The position numbers and the translations under genes were made by a program. 64,000 nucleotides of DNA from the NCBI RefSeq assembly GCF_003660445.1, contig NZ_QZVQ01000007.1:225443-289442 (forward strand), written 5' to 3'. Positions 45,087 to 53,325 of the stretch are shown here, one piece after another. Position 1 is the stretch's first letter; every line of letters starts with the position of its first letter. This DNA is from Croceibacterium ferulae. GTDB lineage: Bacteria; Pseudomonadota; Alphaproteobacteria; Sphingomonadales; Sphingomonadaceae. The notes under the pieces were generated by a model. The model was not told the DNA's origin, ran no database searches, and saw only the letters and a program-made list of their open reading frames with translations.

Positions 45087-48000
45087 TCACGCCAGACCTT
45101 CTCTGCGGGGCTGGCGACCAATCCTGCGGCGCAGCGCCTTCAATCCGTCGCGGGTGCCGCGCCGCACCAGCACGAACAGCAACGGGATGTAGAAGATCGC
45201 CAGCAGAGTGGCCGTCAGCATTCCGCCGATCACCGATGTGCCGATGGCGATGCGGCTGTTGGCTCCGGCGCCGGTGGCGATGGCCAGCGGCAGCACGCCG
45301 AAGATGAAGGCGAAGCTGGTCATCAGGATCGGGCGCAGACGGATGCGCGCGGCACTGACCACGGCATCGATGACGCGGGCGCCCTTCTTCTCCTCCTGCT
45401 CGGCGAACTCGATCACCAGAATCGCGTTCTTGGCGGTCAGCCCCATCGTGGTCAGCAGCCCGATCTGCAGGAAGACGTCGTTCTCCAGCCCCCGGATCGT
45501 GGCTGCGAACACCGCCCCCACCAGGCCGAGTGGGATCACCAGCAGCACCGCGATCGGGATGGACCAGCTTTCGTACAGCGCCGCCAGGCACAGGAACACC
45601 ACCAGCAGCGACAGCCCGTACAGCAGCGGCGCCTGGCCGGAGGATATCCGCTCCTCGTACGAGGATCCGGCCCAGGCCACGCCCGTGCCGGGCAAGGCGG
45701 AGGCCAGCCGCTCCATTTCCGCCATCGCCTCGCCCGAACTCACGCCGGCGGCCGGCTGCCCGGAGATGCCATAGGCGGGTACGCCCTGGAACCGGCTGGT
45801 GGTGGACGGAGTGGTCGCCCAGCCCAGCTGCGAGAAGGAGGAGAACGGCGCCATCGTGCCGGTGTTGGACCGCACGAACCATTGGGAAAGATCTTCGGGT
45901 TTGGCGCGGTATTCGGCGTCTCCCTGGACATACACCCGCTTCACGCGGCCCCGGTCGATGAAGTCGTTGACGTAGCGCCCACCCCAGGCTGTTCCGAGGG
46001 TGGCATTCACGTCGGCCGGTGACAGGCCGTAGGCACTGAGGCGCCGTGTATCCAAATCCACCTTCAGCGTCGCCACATCGGGCAGGTCGCCAAGGCGCAC
46101 CTGCGCGAGCAGGGGATTGCCGTTGGCCTGTGCAATCAGCCGGTCGCGCGCCTCGGCAAACTGCGCCCGGCTGAGGCCGCTGGTGTTCTGGAACTGCATG
46201 TTGAAGCCGGCATCGCCCAGGCCGCGCACCGCGCCAGGCACCTGCGTGAACACCTGCGCGTCGCGCAACCCGGCGAAGGCCTTGCTCGCCCGGTCGGCAA
46301 TCGCCTGGGCGGTGTTCTCCGGTCCGGGGCGGTCATCCCAATGCTTCAGGTTCATCCAGCCTTGGCCGGTGTTCTGCCCCGAGGCCCCACCGCCCCCGCC
46401 ACCCGCGACAAGGAAGGTGGAATCGATGTTCTCGGCCTCCGGCCCCGCCATGTAGCTGCGGACAAGGTCGCGCACCTCCAGCGTCCGCGCCTGGGTGGCG
46501 CCGGCGGGCAGGCGAAACTGGACCTGTACCCGCCCCTGATCCTCGATCGGCAGGAACCCGCCGGGCAGGCGCATGAACAGCCACGCCAGCAGCACCAGCG
46601 TCGCCAGATAGATGACGAGGAACAGCCATTTGCGATCCACCACCGCGCGCACCGCAACGAGGTAGCGGGCCACCATCCGTTCGAAGTTGCGGTTGAACCA
46701 GTCGCCCGCCCGGCGGAGCCGGTCCTGCATCCGGGCGAGGCGGCCGCGTGGGTGGGCCGGACCTGAATCCGCGTCCGGACCCGAGCCACCACCGGCAAGG
46801 TGCGCCGCCTTGGGCTTCAGCAGAGTTGCGGTAATCGCCGGGCTCAGGATCAGTGCGACCAGCACCGACAGGATCATGCAGGAGATGATCGTCACCGCAA
46901 ACTGCCGGTAGATGACGCCGGTGGAGCCACCGAAGAAGGCCATCGGCAGGAACACCGCCGACAGCACCAGCGCGATCGCGACCAGTGCCACGTTAAGCTC
47001 GCGCATCGATTCGATCGTCGCCTCGCGCGGGCCCATGCCCGGGTTCTCTTCCATCAGGCGCTCGACATTCTCGACCACCACGATCGCGTCATCGACCAGC
47101 AGCCCGATCGCCAGCACCATGCCGAACAGCGTCAGCGTGTTCAGCGTCAGCCCGGCGACATAGAACACCGCCAGCGTGCCCAGCAGCACCACCGGCACCG
47201 CGATCACCGGCACCAGCAGCGCGCGCCAGCTCTGCAGGAACACGAACATGACGATCACCACCAGCACGATCGCCTCAAGCAGCGCCTTGACCACCTCGTC
47301 CACGGACAGCTGGATGAAGTTGGTGGAATCGTTGGCGTAGGCATAGTCGAGACCGTCGGGCAGATCGCGCGCGAGGGTGTCCATCTCGGCCTTGACCAGC
47401 TCCGCCGTGCGCAGCGCATCGGCGCCGGGGGACAGCGAGATGCTCATGCCCGCACCCGGATGGCCGTTCATCTGCAGGATGGCGTTGTAGCTTTGCGAGC
47501 CCAGCTCCACCCGCGCCACGTCGCCGATCGTCACGGTGGAGCCGTTGGGCAGCGTCTTGAGCACGATGGCCCGGAACTGCTCCGGCGTCTGCAGCCGGGA
47601 CTGCGCGGTGACTGTGGCGTTAAGCAGCTGGTCCGGGGGCGCCGGCAGGCCGCCCACGTCACCCGCTGCGACTTCCGCATTCTGGGTCTGGATGGCGCTG
47701 ATGACGTCGCCGGGGATCAGCTGAAAGGCGGCCAGCCGGTGGGGATTGAGCCAGATCCGCATGGCATAGGGGCTGCCGAACACATTGACCTCACCCACGC
47801 CCGCCACGCGCGACAGCGGGTCCTGGATGTTGGACGAAAGGTAGTCCGACACGTCCTGGAACGTGCGGGTGTCTGTCACGTCATAAACTGCCACCAGCAG
47901 CAGGGCATCGGGATTGGACTTGCTGACCCGCACGCCCTGCTGCTGCACCTCGCCCGGAAGCCGCGCGATGGCGCTCTGGATGGCGTTCTGCACCTGCACC

Positions 48001-48311
48001 TGGGCGATGTCCGGATCGGTGCCCTTGGCAAAGGTGACGGTGATGCTCGCCTGCCCGCGCGAGCTCGATTGCGAGCTGAAGTACAACAGCCCGTCGAGGC
48101 CGGTGAGCGTCTGCTCCAGCACCTGCGTCACGCTGTTCTCGATCGTCTCCGCCGAGGCGCCGGGGAAGGAGGCGCTGACATTGACGTTGGTGGGCGCGAT
48201 GTCCGGATATTGCTCGACCGGCAACGCCCGCAGCGCCCCCACGCCCGCCAGCATCACGATGATGGCGAGCACCCAGGCAAAGATCGGCCGTTCGATGAAT
48301 ATCCGCGACAT
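45087..48311 (-). CDS. RND multidrug efflux pump, HAE1 family (AcrB/MexB-like)
   Basis: The 1074-residue inner-membrane pump starts MSRIFIERPIFAWVLAIIVM. Proton-relay aspartates are in LAIGLLVDDAIVVVENVERL, and the second-half motif TTMGLTAKNAILVIEFAEQ is present. Both periplasmic porter/docking segments are intact. It exports hydrophobic drugs, bile-like compounds or solvents as a trimer with the adaptor at 48320-49549 and the channel at 43663-45084. The substrate cannot be read from sequence. A short Gly/Asp/Pro-rich insert (HLAGGGSGPDADSGPAHPRG) lies in the cytoplasmic loop in mid-protein. Confidence 0.95.
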   Translation of the reverse strand: MSRIFIERPIFAWVLAIIVMLAGVGALRALPVEQYPDIAPTNVNVSASFPGASAETIENSVTQVLEQTLTGLDGLLYFSSQSSSRGQASITVTFAKGTDPDIAQVQVQNAIQSAIARLPGEVQQQGVRVSKSNPDALLLVAVYDVTDTRTFQDVSDYLSSNIQDPLSRVAGVGEVNVFGSPYAMRIWLNPHRLAAFQLIPGDVISAIQTQNAEVAAGDVGGLPAPPDQLLNATVTAQSRLQTPEQFRAIVLKTLPNGSTVTIGDVARVELGSQSYNAILQMNGHPGAGMSISLSPGADALRTAELVKAEMDTLARDLPDGLDYAYANDSTNFIQLSVDEVVKALLEAIVLVVIVMFVFLQSWRALLVPVIAVPVVLLGTLAVFYVAGLTLNTLTLFGMVLAIGLLVDDAIVVVENVERLMEENPGMGPREATIESMRELNVALVAIALVLSAVFLPMAFFGGSTGVIYRQFAVTIISCMILSVLVALILSPAITATLLKPKAAHLAGGGSGPDADSGPAHPRGRLARMQDRLRRAGDWFNRNFERMVARYLVAVRAVVDRKWLFLVIYLATLVLLAWLFMRLPGGFLPIEDQGRVQVQFRLPAGATQARTLEVRDLVRSYMAGPEAENIDSTFLVAGGGGGGASGQNTGQGWMNLKHWDDRPGPENTAQAIADRASKAFAGLRDAQVFTQVPGAVRGLGDAGFNMQFQNTSGLSRAQFAEARDRLIAQANGNPLLAQVRLGDLPDVATLKVDLDTRRLSAYGLSPADVNATLGTAWGGRYVNDFIDRGRVKRVYVQGDAEYRAKPEDLSQWFVRSNTGTMAPFSSFSQLGWATTPSTTSRFQGVPAYGISGQPAAGVSSGEAMAEMERLASALPGTGVAWAGSSYEERISSGQAPLLYGLSLLVVFLCLAALYESWSIPIAVLLVIPLGLVGAVFAATIRGLENDVFLQIGLLTTMGLTAKNAILVIEFAEQEEKKGARVIDAVVSAARIRLRPILMTSFAFIFGVLPLAIATGAGANSRIAIGTSVIGGMLTATLLAIFYIPLLFVLVRRGTRDGLKALRRRIGRQPRREGLA

Positions 48312-48319
48312 GGGTCTGG

Positions 48320-49549
48320 TCAGTCCGCCCGCGCCGGGGCGGCCGTCGGACCAGCGGGAACGCCGATCCGCTGCGGCGTACCCTGGGGGACCGGCCGGAC
48401 CTCCGTGTCATGCCGCAACGCCTTTGGCGTCTGGGTGATCACCCGGTCTCCGCTGCGCAGCCCGTCGGATATCACCCAGTTCCGGCCCTGCGTGCGGCTG
48501 GTGGTGACCGGCCGGCGCAGCGCCTTGTTGCCGGGCCCGACCACGTAGACGAAGGCAGAGCCGTTGAAGTCGCGCTGCACCGCGGGCTGCGGAACCACGA
48601 AGGCGGCAGGCCGCACCGCCTGATCGAACACGGCGGTCACGAACATGCCGGGCAACAGCACGCCCTGTGGATTGGGAAAGCGCGCGCGCAGCGCCACGGT
48701 GCCGGTGCTCACATCAACCGTCACGTCCGAAAACTGCACGGTGCCCGCCGCGCCATAGGTGCTGCCATCCTCCAGCTGCAGCCGGGCACTGGTGCTGCCG
48801 GCATCCACCTCGCCGTCGCGCAGCGCCCGGCGCAAGGAGGTCAGCTCGGCACTCGATTGCTGCATGTCGACGAAGATCGGGTCCAACCGTTGAATGATCG
48901 CCAGCGGCTGTGTCTGGGCGGCATTGGCGAGCGCGCCATTCGTGACCAGCGAGCGGCCGATACGCCCGCTGATGGGCGCATCGACCCGTGTGAAACGCAG
49001 GTTGATGCGCGCAGTCTCCAGCGCCGCCTGGGCCTGCGCCACGGTTGCCCGCGCCACCCCGGCCTGGGCCTCCGCATTGGTGTAGTCCTGCTCGGCAACC
49101 GCCTCGATCTCGGCCAGCGGCTTGTAGCGGCGGGCGAGAGCCTCGGCACCCTGGGCCGTGGCGCGCGCGCTGGCAAGGTTCGCCTCCGCCTGGCGAACGG
49201 CGGCGCGGAACAGTCGATCGTCGATCTCGTACAGCTGCTGCCCGGCCCGGACGAAGCTGCCTTCCACGAACAGCCGGCGGCGGATGATCCCGCTCACCTG
49301 CGGGCGGACCTCGCTCGTCTCGTAGGCGACGGTCCGGCCCGCGAGCGTGACGGAGATCGGCACTGCCACCGGCTCGACCATGACGAACCCGACCTGCGGA
49401 GCCGGCTCGGCAGCACGCTCCTCGCCAGACGAACATCCGGAGAGCGCCGCAAGACCCATGGCGAGGCTGCCGACACGAACAGCCCGAAGAAACCTCGTCA
49501 AATCCAGTGATTCCCTGCAGGCCGTCGGCAGACGGTCACCATTGTCCAT
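48320..49549 (-). CDS. RND efflux periplasmic adaptor (membrane fusion protein)
   Basis: The 409-residue lipoprotein has lipobox LAALSGC near residue 39. The adaptor series follows: VEPVAVPISVTLAGRTVAYE, RPQVSGIIRRRLFVEGSFV (lipoyl half), a helical hairpin (LFRAAVRQAEANLASARATA ... AQAALETARINLRF), then VDAPISGRIGRSLVTNGALA and the beta-barrel. It bridges pump and channel. The start MDNGDRLP was chosen because upstream codons overlap promoter-like sequence. First gene of the operon. Confidence 0.93.
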   Translation of the reverse strand: MDNGDRLPTACRESLDLTRFLRAVRVGSLAMGLAALSGCSSGEERAAEPAPQVGFVMVEPVAVPISVTLAGRTVAYETSEVRPQVSGIIRRRLFVEGSFVRAGQQLYEIDDRLFRAAVRQAEANLASARATAQGAEALARRYKPLAEIEAVAEQDYTNAEAQAGVARATVAQAQAALETARINLRFTRVDAPISGRIGRSLVTNGALANAAQTQPLAIIQRLDPIFVDMQQSSAELTSLRRALRDGEVDAGSTSARLQLEDGSTYGAAGTVQFSDVTVDVSTGTVALRARFPNPQGVLLPGMFVTAVFDQAVRPAAFVVPQPAVQRDFNGSAFVYVVGPGNKALRRPVTTSRTQGRNWVISDGLRSGDRVITQTPKALRHDTEVRPVPQGTPQRIGVPAGPTAAPARAD

Positions 49550-49576
49550 GGCGCAAACGTCGCCGTAATACACTGA

Positions 49577-49606
49577 AATATTGCAGCCATCGCAGATGGG
49601 CGTCAA
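49577..49606 (-). promoter_or_regulatory. Predicted promoter of the RND operon with internal palindrome
   Basis: On the minus strand TTGACG (49601-49606) and AATATT (49577-49582) are 18 bases apart, about 30 bases before the adaptor start. Between them lies CCATC-GCA-GATGG (49587-49599), placed as a repressor site would be. No TetR or MarR gene is adjacent. Confidence 0.4.
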
Positions 49607-49801
49607 CCGCGGGCGACGAATTTGGTGGCGGCCCGATCCGGGCAAACGGATGCATGTCGGTGGCCACCATCGAAGCCGGCTTGCACCAAGGCCGATCTGC
49701 AACCGTGCTGCTGCCTGGCGCGCCGATCCAGTCCCCTAGATGACGCGGGGAACATCGCGGCGCCACGACCATTCGAGTGGAAATCTTCAGCCGGGGTCGA
49801 G

Positions 49802-50227
49802 ATGCAGGTATCGGACGTCATGAGCGAGGACGTCGAGTTTGTCTCGCCCGACGCCAGTGTCCAGGACGCTGCCGTGCTGATGGGCGAGATCGACGTCGGC
49901 GGACTACCCGTGGGTACGCGGGAACAGCCGCTGGGGATCGTGACCACACGTGACCTTGTGTATCGGCTGTGCGCGGCAGGGCTTGATCCCGCGAGCACGT
50001 CTGTCAGGCAGGTGATGAGCCCGAACATCTTCGCCTGCTCGACGGAAGATGACCTTGGCGCGGCGATGGACGTGATGGCGGCCCATCATGTCCGCAGGCT
50101 GATGGTGAGCGACGCGGACGGTCGGATGGTTGGCTGGATCACCCTCAGCGATATTGCGCGCCGCCTCCTGATCGACAGCCCGGTCGTGCGCGACGGGCTG
50201 GATGAACTCAACCGGACGGCTCTCTGA
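49802..50227 (+). CDS. Paired CBS-domain protein
   Basis: The 141-residue protein consists of two CBS motifs: MQVSDVMSEDVEFVSPDASV with GGLPVGTREQPLGIVTTRDL, and VRQVMSPNIFACSTEDDL with HHVRRLMVSDADGRMVGWIT. Such stand-alone CBS pairs bind adenine nucleotides and sense energy state. The partner is unknown. Its end overlaps the convergent TerB-like gene by 20 bases. The start was set at the first ATG of the domain; the longer frame upstream lies in the RND promoter region. Confidence 0.82.
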   Translation: MQVSDVMSEDVEFVSPDASVQDAAVLMGEIDVGGLPVGTREQPLGIVTTRDLVYRLCAAGLDPASTSVRQVMSPNIFACSTEDDLGAAMDVMAAHHVRRLMVSDADGRMVGWITLSDIARRLLIDSPVVRDGLDELNRTAL

Positions 50228-50825
50228 CCCGTGTCCGCTGTCCGGTGCGCTCCCGATTAATCCGCAGCACGACGTCGGCCGCGATGTCCAGCCGTGCGGC
50301 CAGATAGGCCAGGTAGGTGCGCTCCACCGGACGGTCGAAGCCGACGATCTCCACGGACACGGCGTAGAACCGTTCCGCCAGTACGGGCGTCCCTACGGTC
50401 CGGATCAACTGCTCGATCGAGGGCGGCGCGTCCAGTTCGCTCCATAGCTGATCCCGAACCGCAGCGTCCTCGATCCAGGATCGTACCAGCTTGCTCAGCC
50501 GCTGGCGTTCCTCATCGCTCACGGCTCCGTCAGCGTGAGCGGCGGCGATCATCCCGCGAATGAGCAGCCGGGTGTCGGACGGGCTCAATCCGGTCAGATC
50601 GGCGGGATCGCTTTGCATCAGCTGGCGCCGGTTGCGCAGGTGGGCGTCGAGCAGCTTCGAGGCGAGCGCAAGTTCCACGCGGCGCAATCGTAGCTCTGCC
50701 GGTGGGGAGTCCGCCCCGACGGGCGCAGACTGGGGCGGCCATGATGATGGCGTGACGGCTTCGGCGGCAATCCAGTCGGCGTTGGCGACGCCGTCGGGCG
50801 CACGGGCCAGGTCACGCCCCGTCAC
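50208..50825 (-). CDS. TerB/DjlA-like domain protein in a two-component operon
   Basis: The 205-residue protein has an unstructured N-terminus (about 1-55, Ala/Pro-rich). A helical TerB-like domain follows: LIRGMIAAAHADGAVSDEERQRL, the metal-binding-type loop of this family, and TVGTPVLAERFYAVSVEIVG with RTYLAYLAARLDIAADVV. It starts with a GTG overlapping the response-regulator stop (GTGA). TerB domains occur in tellurite-resistance and envelope-stress modules. Here it may act downstream of the regulator, but that is inference from the coupling. Confidence 0.65.
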   Translation of the reverse strand: MTGRDLARAPDGVANADWIAAEAVTPSSWPPQSAPVGADSPPAELRLRRVELALASKLLDAHLRNRRQLMQSDPADLTGLSPSDTRLLIRGMIAAAHADGAVSDEERQRLSKLVRSWIEDAAVRDQLWSELDAPPSIEQLIRTVGTPVLAERFYAVSVEIVGFDRPVERTYLAYLAARLDIAADVVLRINRERTGQRTRVREPSG

Positions 50826-51202
50826 GGCAGGGCTTCTTCCGTACCGGTGGCCGCGTTGATCTGCTTCAGCAGCAAGGAGAAGTCGATCGGCTTGGGATGG
50901 TAGTCCGTGCATCCGGCCTCGATTGCCTTGTCGCGATCACCGGCCATGGCGTGAGCGGTCAGGGCGATCACGGGAACATCGGCAAAGCTTGGATCCTGAC
51001 GCAGTTCACGCACGGCGGAATAACCGTCCAGCACGGGCAGGTTAACGTCCATCAGGATCAGTTCGGGCCGTTCCGCGCGCGCCTTTTCCAGCCCTGCCCG
51101 GCCATCGAAGGCGAGCGCCACCTCGTGACCCTTGCGGCGCAAACGGCGCGAAAGGAAGTCCCAGATCTCCTCGTGATCCTCGACCAGCAGCAGCCTTGCC
51201 AT
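50822..51202 (-). CDS. Single-domain response regulator (CheY-like)
   Basis: The 126-residue receiver domain has its acidic pair in LLLVEDHEE, phospho-acceptor D52 (LILMDVNLPVLDG), T82 (VIALTAHAM) and K104 (DYHPKPID), and no output domain. It must act by protein contact or phosphotransfer. It lies six bases after the hybrid histidine kinase gene and overlaps the TerB-like gene. PleD/DivK-type single-domain regulators are common in alphaproteobacteria. Confidence 0.9.
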   Translation of the reverse strand: MARLLLVEDHEEIWDFLSRRLRRKGHEVALAFDGRAGLEKARAERPELILMDVNLPVLDGYSAVRELRQDPSFADVPVIALTAHAMAGDRDKAIEAGCTDYHPKPIDFSLLLKQINAATGTEEALP

Positions 51203-51208
51203 TGTAAT

Positions 51209-53227
51209 CTAATCTCCGTTGATCGCCGGCGCCGTTTTCAGCTCGGCCAGCTTGTCCTTCAGCTCGGCAACGAGCAGTTCGATATCGCTGCCGTCGATGG
51301 TGTCGGCATGGGCGGCAGCGACCGCCGCGCGTTCCGACGATCCCAGCCCTTCGGAAATCACCGCCAGCGGCATGGCAAAACCGAACTGGCGCCGCAAGGC
51401 GGGCAACACATCCGCCAGACGGTCTCCATCGACGAGAACAAGATCGTGCGGAGCACTTATCCCCTCCCCGGTGACCGCGTCCACGCTGGCCTTTTCCAGT
51501 TTCCAGCCTTCCTGCGCCACGGCCGCCTCGATGGTGGCCGAGGTGTCTGCGTCCGCGCCAACCAGCAGGATGCGGCGTTCCGTGGCGAGGGCGTAGCGGT
51601 TGAGTAGCCCCTTGAGCCGCTGCCAGTCGACCGGCTTCGCCAGGTGATCGACCGCCCCCATCGACAAGGACAGGGCACGTTCGCGGGCCGCAGTGACCAT
51701 CACCACGGGAACGGCCTGGAGCTCGGGATCGGCCTTCAACGTGCCAAGCACCGACCAGCCGTCCACCTGCGGCATCATCACGTCCAGCATGATCGCACTG
51801 GGGCGAACGCTGCGGGCGAGCGCAATGCCTTGCTCCCCATCGGCCGCAGTGACGACGTCGAAGCCTTCCCGGCGCAAAAACCGGTCCAGCAATTCGCGCA
51901 TCTCGTGTTCATCGTCGATCACCAGGACCACCGGGGCGGTTCCGCCCGGCGCGGTACCGTGGGTGTCGGCATCTTCCGCCTTCTGGTCGGGCAGCGTCTC
52001 CAGCGGCACACGCAACCGGAAGGTCGAGCCCTTCCCCACTTCGCTCTCCACCTCGATAGTACCACCCAGCCGTTCGGCAAAGCCGCGCGTCAGGGCCAGC
52101 CCCAACCCGCTGCCACCATAGCGGCGGGTCACGGAATTGTCGGCCTGCACGAAGCGTTCGAACAGGCGGGCGAGCTGCTCCGGCGTCATGCCGATCCCTG
52201 TGTCGGACACGGCGAAGACAAGCGTGTCCTCGTCCCGGCGCGCGCTGATCGTGACCGTGCCATTGCTGGTGAACTTCGCTGCATTGCTGACGAGGTTGAA
52301 CAGGCACTGGCGCAGCTTGACGACGTCGGAGGTGATCTCGCCGAGCGAGGAAGTCAGATCGACGACCAGCCGATTGCTGTTGCGCTCCACCAGCCCGGCC
52401 GCCGTGTCCGCCACGGTGCGGACCAGCGCATCCGCGTCCACCTGCTCCAGATACAGCTCATCCTTGCCAGCTTCGATCTTGGAAAGGTCGAGCACCGAAT
52501 TGATCAGTTCCAGCAAGTGGCGGGCGTTGGCGGTGATCTTGCCCAGATCTGCCCGCACCTCGTCCGGATCGACCGCCTCGAGATCCTCTTCCAGCATCTC
52601 GGCATACCCGATCACGGCACTCAGCGGAGTACGCAGTTCGTGGCTCATATTCGCGATGAACTGGCTCTTGGCGAGAGCGGCCTGCTCCGCCCCCTCCTTC
52701 GCCGCGGTCAGCGCGCGCTCATCCGCCTTGCGCGCGCTTATGTCGTTGTGAACGCCGACCCATTCGGCGATCGTGCCGTCCTCCGCCATCGGCGCGGCCC
52801 GGGCCTGCATGTCGACATAAATTCCATCGCGCCGGCGCACGCGATGTTCCACCTCATAGGCGGTGTTCGCCGCCGCCGCGGCCCGCCACGCTGCCAGCGA
52901 TCCCGCCCGGTCATCGGGATGGATCGCCTCCAGCCATCCGTAACCGATCATCTCCTGGGTGGTCTGGCCGGTGAACGCCCGCCAGCGCGGCTGGTCCTCG
53001 ACAAAGGAGCCCCGGCTGTCGGCCGTCCACACGATCGCGGCGGTCGCCTCGATCAGGGAGCGGAACCGGGCCTCGCTCACGCGCTTGTCCCGTTCCACGC
53101 GACGGATCGCGGCGCGGGAGCGGGCATAAACCCGCGCCCGCCACGATGCGCTCACAAGGGCGACTGCCCCGATCGCACCGATTCCAAGTCTCAGATTGCG
53201 GCTCAGGCCCTCGTCGCTGACGCTCAT
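51209..53227 (-). CDS. Hybrid sensor histidine kinase (PAS-HisKA-HATPase-REC-pseudo-REC)
   Basis: The 672-residue protein has one short N-terminal hydrophobic segment (about 14-28) and a PAS domain (about 52-165). HisKA carries H196 in NMSHELRTPLSAVIGY. HATPase_c has NLVSNAAKF, DTGIGMTPEQ and GGSGLGLALTRGF. A receiver follows with D482 (IMLDVMMPQVDG) and K531. The last 120 residues look like a second receiver without the usual acidic pair. It phosphorylates the neighbouring single-domain regulator, presumably. The signal is unknown. Confidence 0.9.
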   Translation of the reverse strand: MSVSDEGLSRNLRLGIGAIGAVALVSASWRARVYARSRAAIRRVERDKRVSEARFRSLIEATAAIVWTADSRGSFVEDQPRWRAFTGQTTQEMIGYGWLEAIHPDDRAGSLAAWRAAAAANTAYEVEHRVRRRDGIYVDMQARAAPMAEDGTIAEWVGVHNDISARKADERALTAAKEGAEQAALAKSQFIANMSHELRTPLSAVIGYAEMLEEDLEAVDPDEVRADLGKITANARHLLELINSVLDLSKIEAGKDELYLEQVDADALVRTVADTAAGLVERNSNRLVVDLTSSLGEITSDVVKLRQCLFNLVSNAAKFTSNGTVTISARRDEDTLVFAVSDTGIGMTPEQLARLFERFVQADNSVTRRYGGSGLGLALTRGFAERLGGTIEVESEVGKGSTFRLRVPLETLPDQKAEDADTHGTAPGGTAPVVLVIDDEHEMRELLDRFLRREGFDVVTAADGEQGIALARSVRPSAIMLDVMMPQVDGWSVLGTLKADPELQAVPVVMVTAARERALSLSMGAVDHLAKPVDWQRLKGLLNRYALATERRILLVGADADTSATIEAAVAQEGWKLEKASVDAVTGEGISAPHDLVLVDGDRLADVLPALRRQFGFAMPLAVISEGLGSSERAAVAAAHADTIDGSDIELLVAELKDKLAELKTAPAINGD

Positions 53228-53325
53228 GCCTGTCCAAACGCCCGATCACGTTATCGGTCCCTGCGGAAAGATGCGGAACACCGGCGGTATGCTGTAGTTG
53301 AGATCCGCAACACGGGGAATTATCG

